Assembly: GCA_023421505.1 (NCBI GenBank)
Contig: JAEZTJ010000089.1
Location: 1-20,924, forward strand
DNA length: 20,924 bases
Source: Bacillota bacterium
Lineage (GTDB): Bacteria; Bacillota; Clostridia; Lachnospirales; Lachnospiraceae
Direction: 5' to 3'
In this document: in pieces, positions 8,053-16,067 of the stretch
Layout: each line of letters begins with the position of its first letter
Position numbering within the stretch: the stretch's first letter is position 1
Notes under the pieces: model-generated
What the model was told of the DNA's origin: nothing
Seen by the model: the letters and a program-made list of their open reading frames with translations, nothing else
Databases searched by the model: none
Program-made: the position numbers and the translations under genes

Positions 8053-8112
8053 TTGCGAAACGATATAGCTTTAATAATTGTATACAATACGTTTAATTAA
8101 TTAGTTTCGCAA
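8053..8112. promoter_or_regulatory. Symmetric 60-bp dyad element
   Basis: TTGCGAAAC (8053-8061), 15 bases, the perfect palindrome ATTGTATACAAT (8077-8088), 15 bases, then GTTTCGCAA (8104-8112). The outer 9-bp arms are exact inverted repeats, and the inner palindrome sits exactly at the centre. It ends 36 bp before the TTG start of the Gre/Rnk-like gene, so it may be a multi-site operator. A related right half occurs at 17611-17648. The binding protein is unknown. Confidence 0.6.
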
Positions 8113-8148
8113 ATGCCTATACTAAACTATAAAAGGAGGTTAGAGGAA

Positions 8149-8526
8149 TTGTCTCAGGAAATTTATATTACGCAGAGTGATAAATTAAAATTGCTTGATT
8201 ATATTGATAAAACTGACATAAGAGAGATACGGACAGCAGATAATCTCAAGATATTAAAGGCTGAGATAAATAAAGCAAAAGTTATTGACCCGGCAGATTT
8301 TGACGGTGCATTTGTTAAAATAAATAGTAAAGTGAATATGATTGTAAATCAGGAAGAGGAAGAGATAATATTAGTATATCCTGAGAACGCAGATATAAAG
8401 AATAATAAGGTTTCGGTACTTTCTCCTATTGGTACTGCAATCCTAGGGTGCAGTGAAGGAAGTTGTATTGAGTGGATTGTTCCTAACGGAATAGTACATA
8501 TACGCATACTAAGTATTAATGATTAA
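8149..8526 (+). CDS. GreA/GreB-Rnk family protein
   Basis: A 125-residue protein with a short helical N-terminus (residues 5-45, DKLKLLDYIDKTDIRE) and a C-terminal FKBP-like Gre domain seen in NKVSVLSPIGTAILGCSEG and VPNGIVHIRI. Gre factors enter the RNA polymerase secondary channel. The short-coil form resembles Rnk, which binds polymerase without strong cleavage activity. The role here is inferred. An in-frame ATG lies at 8113, but AAAAGGAGG (8131-8139) points to the TTG at 8149, nine bases downstream, as the real start. The upstream dyad at 8053-8112 may be its operator. A terminator follows at 8614. Confidence 0.78.
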   Translation: MSQEIYITQSDKLKLLDYIDKTDIREIRTADNLKILKAEINKAKVIDPADFDGAFVKINSKVNMIVNQEEEEIILVYPENADIKNNKVSVLSPIGTAILGCSEGSCIEWIVPNGIVHIRILSIND

Positions 8527-8613
8527 AATGCACATACAATAATAATTTACAGGTTTTTAGTTATTTTGACTTTTTCATAAATAATATCTATTGCTTGACA
8601 GTTGGAAAACAAG

Positions 8614-8660
8614 AAGTCTGGGAAGCCGCATAACCAGGGCAATCCAGACTTTTATTTTTA
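8614..8660 (+). terminator. Terminator after the Gre/Rnk-like gene
   Basis: AAGTCTGG (8614-8621) pairs with CCAGACTT (8644-8651), followed by TTATTTTTA. The loop is about 22 bases. Confidence 0.75.
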
Positions 8661-8754
8661 CGAACTACTCAGGCCATATTGAGCTGCTGAATATGACTTT
8701 GTTAGCGGATAATTGGGAATATAATGTAAAAAAATGAAAATTTAATATTTGAAA

Positions 8755-8783
8755 TTGACAGTTTTCTTTGTTAATGTTACAAT
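8755..8783 (+). promoter_or_regulatory. Sigma-A promoter of the c-di-AMP riboswitch leader
   Basis: TTGACA (8755-8760) and TACAAT (8778-8783) with a 17-bp spacer. Transcription would start near 8790, enter the leader RNA ending at 8872, and on readthrough the riboswitch at 8941. Confidence 0.75.
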
Positions 8784-8789
8784 AATTCT

Positions 8790-8872
8790 ATATTTCCGGT
8801 TGGCAGTTTACTTAAACTGTTCAAGTTTTGAGCTTAAGGGTGGAGAGCTACTAATTTGGAGTTCTCTTTTTT
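8790..8872 (+). ncRNA. Terminated leader RNA or small RNA of about 80 nt
   Basis: Starting at the predicted transcription start, the RNA can form CAGTTTA-ct-TAAACTG (8806-8821). It then forms a terminator, GAGAGCT (8843-8849) with AGTTCTC (8860-8866, one G-U pair), followed by six T. It has its own promoter and terminator and no ORF. I do not recognise the RNA family. It is either a separate small RNA or a first attenuator in front of the riboswitch. Confidence 0.5.
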
Positions 8873-8940
8873 ATTGTGTTTCTTTAAATGATATCTAACT
8901 TAATTTGTTATCATTATTTTAAAAATTAAATATTGGAATA

Positions 8941-9065
8941 CACGCTGAATCCATTAATGGAATGGGAGAACCAATTATTTGGGGTGAATCACAATTTTGT
9001 GTAGGGTAATTCTTTTCAATCCGAATCCGACAGCTAATCTCGTAAGCGCAAGAAGGGAAATTAAG
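8941..9065 (+). ncRNA. c-di-AMP riboswitch (ydaO/yuaA type)
   Basis: The conserved blocks of the ydaO aptamer appear in order: GCTGAATCC, GGAATGGGAGAACC, TTGGGGTGAATC, a short variable hairpin, GTAGGG, then AATCCGAATCCGACAGCTAA, CTCGTAAGCG and AAGGGAAA. CGCT (8943-8946) can close with AGCG (9045-9048). These RNAs bind two c-di-AMP molecules and usually switch expression off by favouring a terminator, which is present at 9114-9145. The controlled gene is the dapB-like reductase. Confidence 0.93.
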
Positions 9066-9113
9066 AAATAACATATATTGTTAAATTCTTATTATTAGTA
9101 TTCTCTATTTTTG

Positions 9114-9145
9114 TGCTACAGGTATTTTATCTGTAGCATTTTTAT
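9114..9145 (+). terminator. Riboswitch-controlled terminator before dapB
   Basis: TGCTACAG (9114-9121) pairs perfectly with CTGTAGCA (9131-9138), followed by a T run. It lies between the aptamer and the ribosome-binding site of dapB, the expected place for the expression platform. Confidence 0.85.
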
Positions 9146-9200
9146 TTATTCAAATTAGTGAGAATACAAATTTATGATAACAAAAGGAGGAAAACAACGA

Positions 9201-9965
9201 ATGGAACAAATTATTATTGGTTTATTTGGTTTTGGAAAAACAGGTTCAATCGTCGCTCAAGAAATTATTAAAGATGAGAGCTTAAAGCTGAGTTGGGTTA
9301 TGAGAAAATCTGATGCTAATGAAGGAGAATACGTAAGTCGTCTGTTGGGTTTTAATCATGAAGAGGGAAAATTATATTCTGTTGAGCATACAGATTTTAA
9401 TAATTTTTATAAATTGAATAAGGTGGATGTTATTATTGATTTTTCAGACACTTGTTCCGTAAATGAATATAGAAATGCTGTAAAGCAGGGTATTCGTATA
9501 GTATCTGCAATATCAAATTATGATGAAAATAATTTTGAGCAATTAAAAATTCTAAGTAAAGACACCGCTGTGCTTTATTCTCCTAATATTACATTGGGCA
9601 TTAATTTTTTAATAGAAGCCTCGAGACTGTTTAAAAAGGTTGCTCCTAGTGCGGATATTGAGATTATCGAAGAACATTTCAGAGATAAGAAGAATGTATC
9701 GGGAACAGCATTAAGAATTGCTCAGGATTTAAATATTGACGATGAGGAGCATGTCAAATCAATTCGTGTAGGAGGGATTGTTGGTACACATGAAGTGATT
9801 TTTGGATTACCAAACCAAACAATACGGATTAAACATGAATCACTGAACAGAGCTGCTTTTGGGCAGGGAGCAATTTATGCCGCAAAATGGATTATGAATA
9901 AAAGCAAGAATTTGTACAGTATGGAAGAGGCAGTAGCATCACTCATGGCCTCAATAAACGAATAA
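9201..9965 (+). CDS. dapB: 4-hydroxy-tetrahydrodipicolinate reductase-like protein (DapB family)
   Basis: A 254-residue NAD(P)H-dependent reductase of the DapB family, the step of lysine and diaminopimelate synthesis that supplies cell-wall peptide. The N-terminal dinucleotide loop is GLFGFGKTG (residues 7-15). SPNITLGIN (127-135), EEHFRDKKNVSGTAL (157-171) and the C-terminal FGQGAIYAAKWI match the family. In typical DapB the second motif begins HHxxK and contains PSGTA; here it is HFxxK with VSGTA and one residue fewer, so the second His is Phe. It may be a diverged paralogue rather than the main DapB. AAGGAGG at 9184-9190 fixes the start at 9201 rather than 9174. A c-di-AMP riboswitch with terminator precedes it, tying expression to cell-wall or osmotic state. 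Confidence 0.8.
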   Translation: MEQIIIGLFGFGKTGSIVAQEIIKDESLKLSWVMRKSDANEGEYVSRLLGFNHEEGKLYSVEHTDFNNFYKLNKVDVIIDFSDTCSVNEYRNAVKQGIRIVSAISNYDENNFEQLKILSKDTAVLYSPNITLGINFLIEASRLFKKVAPSADIEIIEEHFRDKKNVSGTALRIAQDLNIDDEEHVKSIRVGGIVGTHEVIFGLPNQTIRIKHESLNRAAFGQGAIYAAKWIMNKSKNLYSMEEAVASLMASINE

Positions 9966-10068
9966 TAATTTAGTAAAGTAATTGATATTCGCTTGGTGAT
10001 ATAGTAAAGTAAAATAAACTATGCATATGCAGTATTGGTTAATTATTTTTAAAACGAAGGAGAACATA

Positions 10069-11301
10069 ATGAGCGCAATAACAAAACGAATACTCAACTT
10101 TTTTTTGATCTTTTTCATTATTATCATTCTATTGCCTCAAAATGTCATGATTACGAATGCTGCCACTAAAGCAACAGTTTACGAATATACTCCTATGCTG
10201 GCAGATAACGAGAACATCTATTATATTCAGATAGTAGAAGGTGATGAGTATTCTTATGATATCTACCGGTTGGAGGTTGCCACGGGTAATAAAACAAGAC
10301 TCTTATCGTCAATGAATGATATTTTGAGCATGATGCTTCATAGAAATACATTGTATTATACCTGCTATGATCAGGAAAAAGAAGTCTATCAGATTCATTC
10401 GGTTTCTACTGATGCCAAAGATAATAAAATAATTTGCAACGGTTATTTCCTATGTCTTGATGACAGCGGTATTTATTATACCGTTATAAAGGGTGAAGAA
10501 AGTAAGCTATATAAAAGAAATTATGGCAGCAATAAAGCCACTTTTATTTGTAACGTTAATATGAACTTCAGATTTGTGAAAAACTTGGATAACACACTAT
10601 ATTTTACACAATTTAATGAAGCCTCTTCGAAACTAACTTTATACACCCTTATGCCGGAGCAGTCAAAGCTAGCTGTCCTGACCACAGAAAAGATTAAGTT
10701 GAATGGATCTGAACGGACTGATATAATAGTGTCCGATCTTGTAAAAATAAATGGAGATATTTATTATCAATATGGTGCATATGAGGGTACAGGCAACTAT
10801 TGGTATGGAACATTAAAAAAATTAGATTTAAATACAAATACAAAAGCTGTTATCGCAGAGCAGCTATATGAGGAACAAATATATCATAATGATGACAGCA
10901 TCTTCTATAATGGAACTGATTTTAGTGGGGAACATTACCAATTCAATACAAAGACTGATAAAACCTCTTTTTATATATATAAAACCACTGGTACAGAATC
11001 CTTCAATATTCTAGGAGATGAGACCTATTGTATCAAAGCGGACGGTAAAGATTTGATTACTATATCTCGATTTACATCTGGTACTAATAAGGAAGATTTG
11101 GTTAAAGCTTTTGCTAGACTTACTTATAAACAAAAAAAGAACTTTAGCTATAGTGCAGATATAAGTAAATATGGTGATTACTTGCTAATTCCTGTAACAT
11201 GTATGGATTATAATAATACCGGTAGTTGGAGAGGCAGATGTGTTAGTGTCATTTGGTATGTTATTAGTTCTGATGGGAAGATACTTGCACAATTTCAGTA
11301 A
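10069..11301 (+). CDS. Secreted propeller-like protein of unknown function (DUF5050-like)
   Basis: A 410-residue exported protein. The N-terminus has lysine/arginine, a long hydrophobic stretch (residues 10-22) and a likely cleavage after the NAA near residue 32. The mature part has repeated short strands beginning with paired aromatics, such as NIYYIQI, TLYYTCYD, GIYYTVIKG, TLYFTQFN and SIFYNGTD. This is the pattern of beta-propeller or DUF5050-type surface proteins. No catalytic motif is seen. AAGGAG at 10057-10062 lies seven bases before the ATG at 10069, so that start is preferred over 10021. It lies 100 bases after dapB without an obvious terminator and may be co-transcribed. Confidence 0.72.
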   Translation: MSAITKRILNFFLIFFIIIILLPQNVMITNAATKATVYEYTPMLADNENIYYIQIVEGDEYSYDIYRLEVATGNKTRLLSSMNDILSMMLHRNTLYYTCYDQEKEVYQIHSVSTDAKDNKIICNGYFLCLDDSGIYYTVIKGEESKLYKRNYGSNKATFICNVNMNFRFVKNLDNTLYFTQFNEASSKLTLYTLMPEQSKLAVLTTEKIKLNGSERTDIIVSDLVKINGDIYYQYGAYEGTGNYWYGTLKKLDLNTNTKAVIAEQLYEEQIYHNDDSIFYNGTDFSGEHYQFNTKTDKTSFYIYKTTGTESFNILGDETYCIKADGKDLITISRFTSGTNKEDLVKAFARLTYKQKKNFSYSADISKYGDYLLIPVTCMDYNNTGSWRGRCVSVIWYVISSDGKILAQFQ

Positions 11302-11609
11302 ATGGTTCAGGGACAGATTTCTCTTCGGTGTAGTCTACAAAGAACAGATAAGAAAACAAGCAAACGAGTATTTGGCGAATAATATTAATCTTGCGTAAGG
11401 ATAGCATATAAGGGTGCAATTTATAATGAATTTAATCAATTCGCGACTATACTCTAGCTGTCAATTAAGAGGCAGCCTGAACGGAGAAGTTACACTTAAT
11501 TGTTAGTAATTTGTTGAAAAATTTCATTAAAAAGATAAATTAGTGGTTGACTTTTTCGTATATTTGATAGATAATAACTAATGCGGTGCGTTACTGTGCC
11601 GCTTATAAT
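11302..11609. other. Intergenic region before tRNA-Pro
   Basis: A frame overlapping the end of the secreted-protein gene stays open from an ATG at 11258 to a TAA at 11396-11398 and reads somewhat like protein (KWFRDRFLFGVVYKEQIRKQ). It has no ribosome-binding site, so I do not call it. From 11400 to 11546 I see nothing else. Confidence 0.4.
11547..11575 (+). promoter_or_regulatory. Promoter of the tRNA-Pro gene
   Basis: TTGACT (11547-11552) and GATAAT (11570-11575) with a 17-bp spacer, about 34 bases before the tRNA. Confidence 0.7.
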
Positions 11610-11683
11610 CGAGGCGTGGCTCAGTTTGGTAGAGCGCTGCGTTCGGGACGCAGAGGCCGTGGGTTCGAATCCCGTCGCCTCGA
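11610..11683 (+). tRNA. tRNA-Pro, anticodon CGG
   Basis: A 74-base cloverleaf. The acceptor CGAGGCG pairs with CGCCTCG (11676-11682), with discriminator A and no encoded CCA. The anticodon stem CTGCG/CGCAG encloses TTCGGGA, giving anticodon CGG (11644-11646), which reads CCG. The T loop is GGTTCGAATCC. A terminator hairpin follows. Confidence 0.97.
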
Positions 11684-11688
11684 CTAAG

Positions 11689-11724
11689 AAACCTATCAGT
11701 TGATTAAACTGTTAGGTTTTTAAT
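11689..11724 (+). terminator. Terminator of tRNA-Pro
   Basis: AAACCTA (11689-11695) with TAGGTTT (11713-11719), extended inside by CAGTT (11697-11701) with AACTG (11707-11711), then a T run. Confidence 0.85.
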
Positions 11725-11812
11725 TTTATTTATTTCTATTAAAAACGAGTGACAAGAATAATAAATAATAACCCAAAAAGCTTAGAGTAAACCAAAAGCA
11801 GAAGGAGAACAT

Positions 11813-12310
11813 ATGGAAATTAACATTAGAAGTATGTCAATCGATGATTGGGAAGAAGTTGCTGCTATTTATAAAGAGGGTATAGATTTAAAGATTGCGA
11901 CATTCGCAAGTGAAGTACCTAATTATGATTCCTGGGATAAAGCACATGCAAAGACTTGTCGTTTGGTGGCTGAATTCAAAAATAGGGTTATAGGTTGGAC
12001 AGCTCTTTCACCCGTTAGCAGCAGATGTGTCTATGCTGGTGTGGCAGAGGTAAGCATATATATTGCAAATGAGTTTAGAGGAATGCATGTGGGAGAAAGG
12101 CTTTTAAAGACTTTGATACAAGCGTCTGAAGAAGAGGGCTATTGGACTCTTCAATCAGGCATTATTGATTTAAATAAAGCTAGCATAGCTCTTCATACTA
12201 AAGCTGGATTTCGTATGGTCGGCTATCGTGAAAAAATAGGTATAGATAATAATGGTGTATGGCAGAATACAGTGCTGATGGAAAGAAGGAGCTCTGTGGT
12301 TGGGGTCTAG
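11813..12310 (+). CDS. Phosphinothricin/methionine sulfoximine acetyltransferase-like GNAT
   Basis: A 165-residue GNAT of the PAT/Bar-YncA type. Members acetylate phosphinothricin, methionine sulfoximine or related amino-acid analogues. Marks are IYKEGIDLKIATF near the N-terminus (residues 19-31), VSIYIANEFRGMHVGERLL (80-98) with the acetyl-CoA loop RGMHVG, and NKASIALHTKAGFRMVGY (121-138). Length and order are normal. AAGGAGA lies about seven bases before the ATG. The gene stands alone between two tRNA genes. The true substrate in this organism is not known; several family members protect against toxic amino-acid analogues. Confidence 0.87.
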   Translation: MEINIRSMSIDDWEEVAAIYKEGIDLKIATFASEVPNYDSWDKAHAKTCRLVAEFKNRVIGWTALSPVSSRCVYAGVAEVSIYIANEFRGMHVGERLLKTLIQASEEEGYWTLQSGIIDLNKASIALHTKAGFRMVGYREKIGIDNNGVWQNTVLMERRSSVVGV

Positions 12311-12466
12311 ATTTCGTTTGTTTATACAATCATAGCATGAAATATGATATAGTAGTTGATATGGTCAATATTTATATGGTAAGTTTTTTAAAAAATCCTT
12401 GAAATTTCATTCCCTTTATAATAGAATAGTTGAGTAGTCTTTTTCTGATAGTTAAGGATTATAAAT

Positions 12467-12542
<76 letters not shown>

Positions 12543-12546
12543 AAGA

Positions 12547-12588
12547 AAAGCCTTGTAAATTCACGTTTACAGGGCTTTCAATTTTTTA
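12547..12588 (+). terminator. Terminator after tRNA-Thr, inside the element
   Basis: AAAGCCTTGTAAA (12547-12559) pairs with TTTACAGGGCTTT (12566-12578, one G-U), followed after CAA by a T run. It lies just inside the element and so replaces the original tRNA terminator. Confidence 0.85.
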
Positions 12589-12622
12589 GCAACCATCATA
12601 ATATGCTGTCAATAGGGTTCGA

Positions 12623-12659
12623 TTTATGGACTATTTATGGACAGGTTTATTTTATGGAC
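12623..12659 (+). repeat. Left-end TTTATGGAC repeats (putative integrase arm sites)
   Basis: Three copies of TTTATGGAC at 12623-12631, 12634-12642 and 12651-12659. The first two are spaced 11 bases start to start. The same 9-mer with the same 11-base spacing occurs near the other end at 16139-16158, as expected for arm-type binding sites of a tyrosine integrase. The third copy overlaps the 3' end of the integrase frame. Confidence 0.7.
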
Positions 12660-13848
12660 TTTTCTTCAGTTCTATATAGTAGTGTAGCTATCTTGTTTGA
12701 AGCTTCTTCGTCTCCGCCATTTAGCAGATGCGAATATATATCTGTCGTTGTTGAAACCTTCTTGTGACTTAGTCGTTTAGAAATTGCGATAGGACTTTCT
12801 CCCGAGTAAAAGAGTAACGATGCCTAGCTATGCCTAAATGCGTGAGGATTTATGTGTGGAAATCCGTATTGTTTTGAAAATCGGGTTAGCCATGTGTTCA
12901 CGCTGTCGGGATGTATTGCACTTCCATCCTCCTGAGTGAAGCAAAATCCCGTCTCATTCCAGTAACTACCAACCTTTATTTTATACTCAAGCTGTTCTTT
13001 TCTATATTTCTGCAGAATATCGATTACTTCCGGAGAAATTGTTATCATTCTACTACTGCCATTCTTTGTAGTTTCTTCTAAGTAAATACCTTTCTCAGGG
13101 GTATATAATAGATCAGCATGAATATTGATCTTTTTATTCTTGTAATCGATATCATCCCATTTTAAAGCCAGAATTTCTCCACGTCTGCCGCCTGAATCGA
13201 TAAGCAGGCCTATAATAGATTGCCATTTTAATGGTTGTTCCTTTAGTGCGTTTCCGATAGCGATCAGTTCCTCTAATTCAAGAAATTTTGCCTCTTTCCT
13301 TGATGCTTTCGGAGGACTAGCATTGTCTGACGGATTAATTCTAATCAATCCTTCTTTGACGGCTTGTTTTAAAATTGTATGGATAACTCGGTGGTGATAT
13401 AGTATGGTTTCTGCAGAGAGTGGCTCGCCTGTCTTCTTATTGGCTCCGGGCTTACTTAATTTCATGTAGAAACGGTTTAAAGCTCCGCTGTAATAGCATT
13501 AAGCTTCATGTGGCCTATTTCCTTATTAACACGCTCTAAAATCTGACCGTAGCGGTATGTGGTTCTATGCTTACAATCTCTTGATTTTAACTGCATGATA
13601 TATCCACTGTATTCCTTAAAACTCTGCTTACTGGTAGAGACTACACCAGCCTTACAGTCTGCTTCACATTGAGATGCAATCCTTTCCAGTTCTCTTTTAA
13701 TAGAACTCACTTTCCGTTTTTTGGGAACTGACCATGACATGGTATAGGGTTTTAATTTCTTGCCCTCGGAATCTCTTCCACGGTAAACTTGAATTTGATA
13801 GGAAATGATATTGCCGGATTTGTCTCGATATGGTATGAATGATGCCAT
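12647..13848 (-). pseudogene. int: Phage-type tyrosine integrase, frameshifted and amber-interrupted
   Basis: The minus strand encodes a site-specific tyrosine recombinase of about 400 residues in three pieces. The N-terminal piece (13477-13848) has the arm-binding region MASFIPYRDKSGNIISYQIQ and ends at ITAEL. A missing T near 13480 shifts the frame, and the protein continues as LNRFYMKLSKPG (ATG at 13465). The catalytic domain shows GGRRGEILALKW (Arg), TTKNGSSRMITI (Lys) and NPHAFRHS (His-x-x-Arg). A TAG at 12824-12826 stands where Gln is expected in HSQASLL. The frame then continues through LSHKKVSTTTDIYSH, with the catalytic Tyr, to a TAA at 12647-12649. All catalytic residues survive, but no single frame holds them. 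The N-terminal ATG follows AAAGGAG. It sits next to attL, as usual for such elements. Confidence 0.9.
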
Positions 13849-14298
13849 TTAATTATTTTCTCCTTTCTTTAAACTCCTTATAAAATCAGTTATACTTTCT
13901 AAAACAAAAGCCTCCATGATCTTGTTAAGATCATACGCTATCCTATTGTTGCTACCTTTTTCTGATATATATAACGTATCTTTATTCGTCTGAAATAATG
14001 GGTCATTTAATATTTTAGAATCAAATGGCTCAAACGATTCTACATTGTGTTCAAATTCACCGTATAAATAAACCCAAATATGATTAAATAACGAGCGAAT
14101 TTCTGTGTCGGGGTTTTGCTCGATGATATCATAAATCTTTTCTAATAATATATTTAACGCTTCTAAATCACGAGATTTGCATTTGTTCCAGTCTTTTAGC
14201 ACAAATTGAGCTTTATCGGATAATCCTAAATTTTCACCATTATCCATATTTAAGTAATACCTATTATCACTGTCTCCTAATAAGTATTCATAAGACAC
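13849..14298 (-). CDS. Unknown protein of the element, directly upstream of the integrase
   Basis: A 149-residue soluble, acidic protein beginning MSYEYLLGDSDNRYYLNMDN and ending SLKKGENN. No domain is recognised; the middle is helical (NILLEKIYDIIEQNPDTEIR). Its TAA touches the ATG of the integrase gene, so the two are likely translated from one message. The only nearby ribosome-binding-like site (GGAG) is about 14 bases upstream of the ATG. It may be a regulator or accessory factor of the integrase, but that rests on position alone. Confidence 0.65.
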   Translation of the reverse strand: MSYEYLLGDSDNRYYLNMDNGENLGLSDKAQFVLKDWNKCKSRDLEALNILLEKIYDIIEQNPDTEIRSLFNHIWVYLYGEFEHNVESFEPFDSKILNDPLFQTNKDTLYISEKGSNNRIAYDLNKIMEAFVLESITDFIRSLKKGENN

Positions 14299-14308
14299 AT
14301 ATGAATAC
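14284..14308. promoter_or_regulatory. Inverted repeat in the divergent promoter region of the element
   Basis: GTATTCAT (14284-14291) and ATGAATAC (14301-14308) flank the start of the minus-strand gene, opposite the small plus-strand genes. Such a dyad between divergent units could be a repressor site. The repeat is short, so chance cannot be excluded. Confidence 0.3.
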
Positions 14309-14326
14309 GGCTCCGGAGATTATAAC

Positions 14327-14392
14327 GTGACTAAGTCTGAATTAGAAATCGCCGTCAAGGAGCATAGGCGCCGGGAAGATAGAAAGGAGTAG
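14327..14392 (+). CDS. Possible 21-residue ORF or gene tail before the 56-residue gene
   Basis: A GTG at 14327 with GGAG eight bases upstream encodes a charged peptide, MTKSELEIAVKEHRRREDRK, ending at TAG 14390-14392, two bases before the next ATG. The frame stays open back to 14294, so it may also be the tail of a lost gene. The family is not recognised. Confidence 0.35.
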   Translation: MTKSELEIAVKEHRRREDRKE

Positions 14393-14394
14393 TC

Positions 14395-14565
14395 ATGGCA
14401 GATAAAAGAGTTGATATTATTCTACGTGAAGTTGACCAAGAGTACAGCATACCTTCATACATGGAGGATTATGTGAAGAGAGGTATCGTCAGAGCATTAA
14501 AGCAGATTGATACACAGAAGGAATTATTAAATGATCTTATGCTGGAGCAGACGGAAACAATGTAA
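14395..14565 (+). CDS. Unknown 56-residue protein of the element
   Basis: An ATG at 14395 with AAAGGAG about five bases upstream encodes a small helical protein, beginning MADKRVDIILREVDQEYS and ending LMLEQTETM. Charged residues alternate with Ile/Leu, suggesting a helical bundle or dimer. It lies two bases after the 21-residue frame. No family is recognised; its position opposite the integrase cluster would fit a small regulatory protein. Confidence 0.6.
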   Translation: MADKRVDIILREVDQEYSIPSYMEDYVKRGIVRALKQIDTQKELLNDLMLEQTETM

Positions 14566-14675
14566 GGCCGGATCCTTTCACGAAGGTAAAGTAACCTACT
14601 AACAGTATGAAAGCGATTTATTATTTTCAACGTTAATGTCCGCTTTCTATAACAAAGAAAAGGAGATTGTTAATT

Positions 14676-14951
14676 ATGCAAATTATTCAGATTGGAACAA
14701 GTAAAACTAAGGATAACAGTTTCTTTAATAGTAAAGAGTTTTATGAATTTATGTTCAGCAGAATTGAAAAAAAGCTAGATGAAGATGCTGAATATATGGA
14801 AATGCATAAAGACTATATCGCTGCAAGCAAGATTAAAGATTTTAATCAATGTGATAAATTAAGTGGATATATGGAAGTAAAGAGTCAGGAAATCAGCTAT
14901 ATACAAGGATGGAAAGATGCAGTTGCTATGTTGATGGGGTCATTAAGTTAA
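14676..14951 (+). CDS. Unknown 91-residue protein of the element
   Basis: A small soluble protein, rich in Lys, Asp and Glu, beginning MQIIQIGTSKTKDNSFFNSK and ending KDAVAMLMGSLS. The middle (RIEKKLDEDAEYMEMHKDY) is probably one long helix. AGGAG at 14661-14665 sits ten bases before the ATG at 14676, which excludes the in-frame TTG at 14667. A terminator follows at 14983. No family is recognised. Confidence 0.65.
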   Translation: MQIIQIGTSKTKDNSFFNSKEFYEFMFSRIEKKLDEDAEYMEMHKDYIAASKIKDFNQCDKLSGYMEVKSQEISYIQGWKDAVAMLMGSLS

Positions 14952-14982
14952 TAGCTGTACAAATACATAGAAAATATAGAAA

Positions 14983-15009
14983 GGCAGCAGAGTTATTCTG
15001 TTGTCTTTT
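14983..15009 (+). terminator. Terminator after the 91-residue gene
   Basis: GGCAGCAGA (14983-14991) pairs with TCTGTTGTC (14997-15005) with two G-U pairs, then TTTT. Confidence 0.7.
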
Positions 15010-15128
15010 CTTATATCTTAATATAGCATCAAAAAACTTATTCTTTGTCATGTATTGACAATTGAATATTGATAGTTGGTATAATCTGTAATATAATTGG
15101 TGCAAAGAATAGATTGGAGATACTACGG

Positions 15129-16043
15129 ATGAGTAAAGAGAAAATAGGTTATATAATAATAGGTCTTGTAGCGTTACTCATTATAATATTTTTATTGCTT
15201 CGTAAGAAAAAGAAAAACCAAGAGATATTTAATTCTTTAGTTTTACTATGTGCTGTTATCAGCGTTATAATTGCTTTTGTGAGTGTATCTTTCAAACCTC
15301 CTTCAAAACCTGATATTGATATTAAGAATGAAGATAGCGAATTAGTGGTGAGTATAAGTTCGTCTGATCCAAACATAGCAATATATTATACGACAGATGG
15401 GAGCCGCCCAACAACAAACTCGCTAAGATATAAAGATAAAATAAAATTTAATAAGGATGTTATTATAAAAGCTTTTGCTAAAGATATATTTGCTGTCAGT
15501 GAAATAGCTGAAGAAACTGGGATAATAGATAAAGACAAAGTCAGCAATACGTCTACTTATAATAAAGAACTGACACCTACACTAGGATCCACAGCAAAAC
15601 CCACACCAGAACCCACAAAGGCACCGACCAATACTCCAACAACCACTACTTACTTTCTTACTGGTTCTTATACACATCTACCGAATATTGATAATGGTGA
15701 TTATATTATCGGAGGTGTGTGGAAACTTCAAGGAATACATAAAAATGTGACATCATTTACTCAAAGAGTTAGGGTGTATTCGCAAAAAGATAATTCGATT
15801 GAATGTCCTGGATATGCCAAGTATGGGACTGCATGGACTGAAAATGATAATGGAGAATGGTCTGAATAGGAGCACATAGTAGATGAACTTGCTCATTATG
15901 ACTATCCAAAAGGTACATTTGGTACTTTTGTAGTCGATATGTCTACTATTGATTATTTAATTAAAGGAAAATACACATGTGAATTAGTAGTATATATAGA
16001 TGATGTGGAGTATAGCATAGATATAGAATTTGAGGTTAAATAA
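15129..16043 (+). pseudogene. Membrane-anchored CHB_HEX-type protein with an internal amber codon
   Basis: AUG at 15129 with GGAG nine bases upstream. Two N-terminal membrane segments (residues about 6-24 and 34-54) are separated by KKKKN. A CHB_HEX_C/Fn3-associated domain follows (about 58-125), recognised from IAIYYTTDGSRPTTNS and VIIKAFAKD. Next comes a Thr/Pro linker (PTPEPTKAPTNTPTTTT) and a C-terminal beta domain. That domain is cut by TAG at 15867-15869 after WSE. The same frame then runs on for 57 sense codons (EHIVDELAHYDYPKGTFGTF, then YTCELVVYIDDVEYSIDIEF) to TAA at 16041-16043, clearly the missing half of the domain. As read it makes 246 residues. It is the element's main cargo and could be a surface protein; no enzyme motif is visible. 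Confidence 0.75.
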
Positions 16044-16067
16044 ATATATTTTGGATTGTATTATTGT

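Noticed and set aside
11258..11398. Overlapping plus-strand frame of 46 codons after the secreted protein
   Set aside because: It reads somewhat like protein but has no ribosome-binding site and overlaps the previous gene in another frame.
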